Notes under the pieces: model-generated
What the model saw: the letters and a program-made list of their open reading frames with translations, nothing else
What the model was told of the DNA's origin: nothing
The model's database searches: none
Made by a program: the position numbers and the translations under genes
NCBI RefSeq assembly: GCF_003853705.1
Contig: NZ_QTQI01000021.1
Location: 62,001-126,000 of the forward strand
From: Burkholderia sp. Bp8992
GTDB taxonomy: Bacteria; Pseudomonadota; Gammaproteobacteria; Burkholderiales; Burkholderiaceae
DNA length: 64,000 nt
Reading direction: 5' to 3'
Shown here: positions 59,549 to 64,000 of the stretch, in pieces
How positions within the stretch are numbered: the first letter of the stretch is position 1
Layout: each line of letters opens with the position of its first letter

Positions 59549-61405
59549 ATGACGTCGCTGCACCCCACTCTGGCGAAGGTCACCGAACGCGTGATCGCCC
59601 GCAGCCAATCGACCCGTTCCGCCTATCTGCAGCGCATCGACGGCGCGCAGGGCAAGTTCCCGGCACGCGGCGCGCTGTCGTGTGCGAACCTCGCGCACGG
59701 CTTCGCGGGCCTCGAAGGCAACGACAAGTTCTCGATCAAGGCGATCCGCGAGCCGAACATCGGCATCGTGTCCTCGTATAACGAGATGCTGTCCGCGCAT
59801 GCGCCGTACAAGGATTTCCCCGAGATCATCAAGGCCGCCGCGCGCGAGAACGGCGGCGTCGCCCAGTTCGCGGGCGGCGTGCCGGCGATGTGCGACGGCG
59901 TCACGCAGGGCAACCCGGGGATGGAGCTGTCGCTGTTCTCGCGCGAAGCGATCGCGATGGGCACGGCGATCGCGCTCACGCACAACATGTTCGACGCGGC
60001 GCTCTGCCTCGGCATCTGCGACAAGATCGTGCCGGGCCTCCTGATCGGCGCGCTGCAGTTCGGCCACCTGCCGACGATCTTCGTGCCGGCCGGCCCGATG
60101 ACGAGCGGCCTGTCGAACGACGACAAGGCGAAGATCCGCCAGCAGTTCGCGACCGGCCAGGTCGGCCGCGACGCGCTGCTCGAAGCCGAATCGGCCGCGT
60201 ATCACGGCCACGGCACCTGCACGTTCTACGGCACCGCGAACAGCAACCAGATGCTGATGGAGCTGATGGGGCTGCACCTGCCGGGCTCGGCATTCGTTCA
60301 TCCGCACACGCCGCTGCGCACCGCGCTGACGGCCGAGGCCGCGCGCCGCGTGCTCGACCTGACCGTCGAGCGCGGCCACTACACGCCGATCGGCCATGTG
60401 ATCGACGAGAAGGCGATCGTCAACGGAATCGTCGCGCTGCTCGCGACGGGCGGCTCGACCAACCACACGCTGCACCTCGTCGCGATCGCCCGCGCGGCCG
60501 GCATCCTGATCGACTGGAACGACTTCGACGAGCTGTCGGCCGTCGTGCCGCTGCTCGCGAAGATCTACCCGAACGGCAAGGCCGACGTGAACCATTTCCA
60601 CGCGGCGGGCGGCGTCGCGTTCCTGGTACGCAACCTGCTGGAAGGCGGGCTGCTGCACGAGGACGTGACGACGGTCGCCGGCAAGGGGCTCGCGCACTAC
60701 ACGAAGGAGCCGAAGCTGATCGACGGCAAGCTGACGTGGGTCGACGGCGCGGCCGAGAGCCACGACACGAAGGTGCTGCGCGGCATTCGCGACCCGTTCC
60801 AGCCGGACGGCGGCCTGCGCCTGATGCAGGGCCGGCTCGGCCGCGGCGTGATCAAGATCTCGGCGGTCGCGCCCGAGCACCGCAAGGTGACGGCGCCGGC
60901 GATCGTGTTCGACTCGCAGGAAGCCGTGCAGGAAGCGTTCGATCGTGGCGAGCTGAAGCGCGATTTCGTCGCGGTCGTGCGCTTCCAGGGCGCGCGTGCG
61001 AACGGGATGCCCGAGCTGCACCGTTTGACGCCGCTGCTCGGCGTGCTGCAGGATCAGGGCTTCCATGTCGCGCTGGTTACCGACGGCCGCATGTCGGGCG
61101 CGTCGGGCAAGGTGCCGGCCGTGATCCACGTATCGCCGGAAGCGCTGCTGGCCGGCCCGCTCGGCAAGGTGAAGACGGGCGATACGCTCGTGATCGACGC
61201 GGAAGCCGGCGTGCTCGACATCGAGGTCGACGACGCCGAGTGGCGTGCGCGCCCGGTCGCGCAGCCGCAGCACCAGGCCGAGAACGAGGTCGGGTTCGGG
61301 CGCGAACTGTTCGGCGTGTTCCGCGCGGCCGCAGCGCCGGCCGAGCAGGGCGCATCGGTTTTCGGGACGCTGGTCGGCGAAACGGCCGCCCACGTCGCCG
61401 CATGA
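59549..61405 (+). CDS. edd: Phosphogluconate dehydratase
   Basis: Edd dehydrates 6-phosphogluconate to KDPG, the first Entner-Doudoroff step. The 618-residue protein is of the IlvD/Edd family: [41 protein letters not shown] and [21 protein letters not shown] contain cluster-binding Cys, and [17 protein letters not shown] and [20 protein letters not shown] follow. Start chosen at 59549 with CAGGAGCGCCC upstream. It is followed by eda after 19 bases. Confidence 0.97.
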   Translation: MTSLHPTLAKVTERVIARSQSTRSAYLQRIDGAQGKFPARGALSCANLAHGFAGLEGNDKFSIKAIREPNIGIVSSYNEMLSAHAPYKDFPEIIKAAARENGGVAQFAGGVPAMCDGVTQGNPGMELSLFSREAIAMGTAIALTHNMFDAALCLGICDKIVPGLLIGALQFGHLPTIFVPAGPMTSGLSNDDKAKIRQQFATGQVGRDALLEAESAAYHGHGTCTFYGTANSNQMLMELMGLHLPGSAFVHPHTPLRTALTAEAARRVLDLTVERGHYTPIGHVIDEKAIVNGIVALLATGGSTNHTLHLVAIARAAGILIDWNDFDELSAVVPLLAKIYPNGKADVNHFHAAGGVAFLVRNLLEGGLLHEDVTTVAGKGLAHYTKEPKLIDGKLTWVDGAAESHDTKVLRGIRDPFQPDGGLRLMQGRLGRGVIKISAVAPEHRKVTAPAIVFDSQEAVQEAFDRGELKRDFVAVVRFQGARANGMPELHRLTPLLGVLQDQGFHVALVTDGRMSGASGKVPAVIHVSPEALLAGPLGKVKTGDTLVIDAEAGVLDIEVDDAEWRARPVAQPQHQAENEVGFGRELFGVFRAAAAPAEQGASVFGTLVGETAAHVAA

Positions 61406-61424
61406 ATTTCAAGGAGCCAATTCA

Positions 61425-62051
61425 ATGAAGACGATTGCTGAAATCGTGAAGCTGGGCCCGGTCATTCCGGTGCTCGCGTTCGACTCGGTCGAGCAGGGTG
61501 AAAACGTGTCGCGCGCGTTGCACGCGGGCGGCGTGAAGGTGCTCGAGATCACGCTGCGCACGCCGGCCGGCCTGGAGGCGATCCAGCGCGCGAGCCAGCT
61601 CGCGGACGACATCGTCGTCGGCGTCGGCACGATCACGAAGCCCGAGCACTGCGCGCAGGCGAAGCGCGCGGGCGCCACGTTCGGCGTGTCGCCGGGCCTG
61701 ACGAAGGAACTGCACCTCGCGGCGCTCGACGCGGGCCTGCCGCTGCTGCCGGGCGTGATGACGCCGAGCGACATCATCCAGGCACTCGAATTCGGCTACG
61801 AAATCGTGAAGTTCTTCCCCGCGCAGCAGGCGGGCGGCGTGCCGATGCTGCAGGCGTTCCACGGCCCGTTCCCGGCGCTGAAGTTCTGCCCGACCGGCGG
61901 CATCACGGTCGACACCGCGCCGAATTTCCTGAAACTGCCGAACGTCGTGTGCGTCGGCGGCTCGTGGCTCACGCCGAAGGCCGCGCTCGCCGCGCAGGAC
62001 TGGGCCGAAGTCACGCGCCTCGCGCAAGCCGCGAGCCAGTTGCCCCGTTAA
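61425..62051 (+). CDS. eda: 2-dehydro-3-deoxyphosphogluconate (KDPG) aldolase
   Basis: Eda splits KDPG into pyruvate and glyceraldehyde 3-phosphate. The 208-residue class I aldolase shows [30 protein letters not shown] (active-site Glu), [12 protein letters not shown], and [15 protein letters not shown] with the Schiff-base lysine. [25 protein letters not shown] is the phosphate-binding end. It forms an operon with edd and ends at a strong terminator. Confidence 0.97.
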   Translation: MKTIAEIVKLGPVIPVLAFDSVEQGENVSRALHAGGVKVLEITLRTPAGLEAIQRASQLADDIVVGVGTITKPEHCAQAKRAGATFGVSPGLTKELHLAALDAGLPLLPGVMTPSDIIQALEFGYEIVKFFPAQQAGGVPMLQAFHGPFPALKFCPTGGITVDTAPNFLKLPNVVCVGGSWLTPKAALAAQDWAEVTRLAQAASQLPR

Positions 62052-62074
62052 TACTTGTATGAAATGAAGAATCG

Positions 62075-62118
62075 ACCCTCGGGAACAAGCGTTAGTGCTT
62101 GTTTTTCCGAGGGTTTTT
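62075..62118 (+). terminator. Intrinsic terminator after edd-eda
   Basis: ACCCTCGG (62075-62082) pairs with CCGAGGGT (62107-62114), enclosing AACAAGC-GTTAGT-GCTTGTT, and is followed by TTTTG. A long, nearly perfect stem 23 bases past eda. Confidence 0.9.
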
Positions 62119-62122
62119 GCTG

Positions 62123-62138
62123 ATGGAACCGGTTCTAT
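62123..62138. promoter_or_regulatory. LacI-type operator-like palindrome upstream of gntT
   Basis: ATGGAACCGGTTCTAT contains the perfect palindrome GAACCGGTTC with a central CG, the style of LacI/GntR-family gluconate operators. It lies 132 bases upstream of gntT, close after the eda terminator. No such regulator gene is in the window, so the binder is unknown. Confidence 0.5.
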
Positions 62139-62269
62139 CCGCAGGCCGCAAAGATAAGTAAAATTCAGCGTCCTGACGGGGTGGGTACCCCCCGTGTTTC
62201 GGAGACCTGCATAGCCGGGCATACTCGCTACAACTCGCCCGGTTCGAACAATTCTAGGAGGAGTGCCAC

Positions 62270-63631
62270 ATGGGGGCTGTCCAAGGCAGCATGCTGCTCG
62301 TATTCACGCTGATCGCGATTGCCGCGCTGATCCTGATGATCGCGCGCTTCAAGATCTACCCGTTCCTGGTGCTGATCATCGTGTCGCTCGGCCTCGGTCT
62401 CGTCGTCGGCATGCCGATGGACAAGATCGTCAAGTCGTTCGAGACGGGCACCGGCGGCACGCTCGGCCACATCGCGATCGTCGTCGGCCTCGGCACGATG
62501 CTCGGCAAGATGATGGCCGAATCGGGCGGCGCCGAACGGATCGCGACCACGCTGATCGACTGGTTCGGTGAAAAGAACATCCACTGGGCGATGATGTTCG
62601 TCGCGATCATCGTCGGCCTGCCGGTGTTCTTCGAAGTCGGCTTCGTGCTGCTGATCCCGATCGCATTCAACGTCGCGAAGCGCACCGGCAAGTCGCTGCT
62701 CGTCGTCGGCCTGCCGATGGTGGCCGGCCTGTCCGTCGTGCACGGCCTGATCCCGCCGCACCCGGCCGCGCTGCTGGCCGTCCAGCAATACGGCGCCGAT
62801 ATCGGCAAGACGATCGCGTTCGGCCTGCTCGTCGGCGTGCCGACCGCGATCATCGCGGGCCCGCTGTTCGCGCTGACGATCTCGAAGTTCGTGAAGCTGC
62901 CGGAAAACAACCCGCTCGCCGCGCAGTTCGTCGATTCGCGTGCGGATGGCAGCAAGCGCGAACTGCCGAGCTTCGGCATCACGCTGTTCACGATCCTGCT
63001 GCCCGTCGTGCTGATGCTCGTCGGCAGCTGGGCCGACCTGGTGTTCACGCCGAAGTCGCTGCCGAACAACCTGCTGCGCTTCGCCGGCAACTCGGACGTC
63101 GCGCTGCTGATCGCCGTGCTCGTGAGCTTCTTCACGTTCGGCAAGCTGCAGGGTTTCAACCGCGACCAGATCCAGAAGTTCTGCAGCGAGTGCCTGGCGC
63201 CGATCGCCGGGATCACGCTGATCGTCGGCGCGGGCGGCGGCTTCGGCGGCGTCCTGCGCGACAGCGGGATCTCGCAGCAGATCGTCGAGACCGCGAAGCA
63301 CGCGCACCTGTCGCCGCTGCTGCTCGGCTGGTTCGTCGCGGCGCTGATGCGTCTCGCGACGGGTTCGGCGACGGTCGCGATGACGACGGCCTGCGGCATC
63401 GTCGCGCCGATCGCGGCGGCGTCGGGCGCGGCGGTTCGGCCGGAGCTGCTGGTGCTCGCGACGGGCTCGGGCTCGCTGATCTTCTCGCACGTGAACGACG
63501 GCGGCTTCTGGCTGATCAAGGAATATTTCGGGATGACGGTCGGCCAGACGTTCAAGACCTGGTCGTTGCTCGAAACCATCATTTCAGTGCTTGGTCTGGG
63601 CTTTACGCTGCTGCTGAGCGTGGTTTTGTAA
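62270..63631 (+). CDS. gntT: Gluconate permease, GntP family
   Basis: A 453-residue inner-membrane gluconate:proton symporter with about 12 to 14 hydrophobic segments. GLGTMLGKMMAESGGAERIA, PVFFEVGFVLLIPIAFNVAK and GLIPPHPAALLAVQQYGADIG are diagnostic for GntP/GntT, and ATGSATVAMTTACGIVAP follows. The start has TAGGAGGAGTGCCAC upstream. Gluconokinase begins 13 bases after its stop. Gluconate entering here goes to Edd/Eda. Confidence 0.95.
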   Translation: MGAVQGSMLLVFTLIAIAALILMIARFKIYPFLVLIIVSLGLGLVVGMPMDKIVKSFETGTGGTLGHIAIVVGLGTMLGKMMAESGGAERIATTLIDWFGEKNIHWAMMFVAIIVGLPVFFEVGFVLLIPIAFNVAKRTGKSLLVVGLPMVAGLSVVHGLIPPHPAALLAVQQYGADIGKTIAFGLLVGVPTAIIAGPLFALTISKFVKLPENNPLAAQFVDSRADGSKRELPSFGITLFTILLPVVLMLVGSWADLVFTPKSLPNNLLRFAGNSDVALLIAVLVSFFTFGKLQGFNRDQIQKFCSECLAPIAGITLIVGAGGGFGGVLRDSGISQQIVETAKHAHLSPLLLGWFVAALMRLATGSATVAMTTACGIVAPIAAASGAAVRPELLVLATGSGSLIFSHVNDGGFWLIKEYFGMTVGQTFKTWSLLETIISVLGLGFTLLLSVVL

Positions 63632-63644
63632 CAAGGGGTAGTCA

Positions 63645-64000
63645 ATGATTCTGATCGCAATGGGCGTGTCGGGCGCAGGCAAGTCGCTGATCGGCGAAAT
63701 GCTGGCGGAACGCCTGTCGTGCAGCTATACCGATGGCGACGCGTTTCACAGCGCGGCGAACAAGGAGAAGATGCACAACGGCATTCCGCTGACCGACGAC
63801 GACCGCTGGCCGTGGCTGCGCACGATCCGCGCGGCCATCGAGGAAAAGCAACGTGCCGGCGAAACGGCCGTGTTCACGTGCTCGTCGCTGAAGCGGTCGT
63901 ACCGCGACGTGCTGCGCGGCACCGACACCGACGTGCGGTTCGTGTATCTGAAGGGTTCGTTCGAGGTGTTGCACGAGCGCCTGAAGAGCCGCACCGGCCA
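63645..64000 (+). CDS. gntK: Gluconokinase, cut by window edge
   Basis: GntK phosphorylates gluconate to 6-phosphogluconate, the substrate of Edd. About 118 residues are visible of a usual 160-175. The P-loop GVSGAGKS lies near residue 7-14, followed by YTDGDAFHSAANKEKMHNGIPLTDDDRWPWL, which is typical of the GntK family, and the CSSLKRSYRDVLRG region. A ribosome site (AAGGGGTAGTC) precedes the ATG. It is downstream of gntT and probably cotranscribed. Confidence 0.93.
   Translation, partial: MILIAMGVSGAGKSLIGEMLAERLSCSYTDGDAFHSAANKEKMHNGIPLTDDDRWPWLRTIRAAIEEKQRAGETAVFTCSSLKRSYRDVLRGTDTDVRFVYLKGSFEVLHERLKSRTG

Overview
The window is about 67-68% G+C by eye, with densely packed genes and short gaps. 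Gene content and order (accB-accC-prmA; mpl next to a YqiA-type esterase; leuS-lptE-holA-proA; fur divergent from bamE-dapB) fit a betaproteobacterial primary chromosome. The sugar-oxidising pathways (Entner-Doudoroff, De Ley-Doudoroff), the ureide genes and the protein sequences point to Burkholderia, most likely the B. cepacia complex. The species assignment is inference. I found no rRNA, tRNA, CRISPR array, insertion sequence or integrase.

Layout. 1-4654 (minus): the end of prmA, accC, accB, aroQ, a TlpA-type thioredoxin and a conserved protein of unknown function. 4902-10636 (plus): mpl, an esterase, an RNB exoribonuclease, aroE and mtgA. 11063-13159: a lipoprotein serine carypeptidase-like S10 enzyme and a small exported EF-hand protein. 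13509-22643: a galactose/arabinose locus (IclR regulator, dgoK, dgoA, SDR, araFGH, aldose 1-dehydrogenase, aldose epimerase). 22683-28214: pyrF, cinA-type amidase, pgpA, thiL and maeB. 28215-31430: a structured intergenic region with a minus-strand terminator, then a secreted RNase Sa/barnase-type enzyme with its barstar inhibitor and two exported proteins of unknown function. 31437-37002: rsmE, a VOC protein, speE, tkt and gap. 37080-42461: LysR regulator, idnO-idnD, an MFS exporter and a CynR-like LysR regulator. 42499-46413: a ureide-catabolism locus (GntR regulator, dctA, allantoicase, ureidoglycolate lyase). 46522-55840: fur, bamE, dapB, exbB-exbD, leuS, lptE, holA and proA. 55862-57885: a low-G+C two-gene insertion encoding an AAA/ABC-type ATPase and a TOPRIM/DUF4276-like partner. 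57889-64000: hemJ, hexR, edd, eda, gntT and the start of gntK.

How the genes work together. Several blocks feed sugar acids into 2-keto-3-deoxy-gluconate/galactonate chemistry. AraFGH plus an aldose 1-dehydrogenase and DgoK/DgoA oxidise galactose or arabinose. IdnD/IdnO turn idonate or 5-ketogluconate into gluconate. GntT/GntK import and phosphorylate gluconate, and Edd/Eda split 6-phosphogluconate under HexR control; Tkt and Gap process the triose and pentose phosphates. Two HexR-like palindromes lie between hexR and edd. Three palindromes with a GGT-N3-ACC core surround the GntR gene, suggesting one FadR-type regulator controls the ureide genes and perhaps the neighbouring lysR gene.

The most interesting accessory feature is the ATPase/TOPRIM-like pair at 55.9-57.9 kb. 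It is clearly lower in G+C than everything around it and sits between proA and hemJ, and it looks like a candidate anti-phage module. Second is an orphan minus-strand terminator with an upstream promoter-like sequence after maeB, a candidate small RNA. Third is the RNase/barstar pair.
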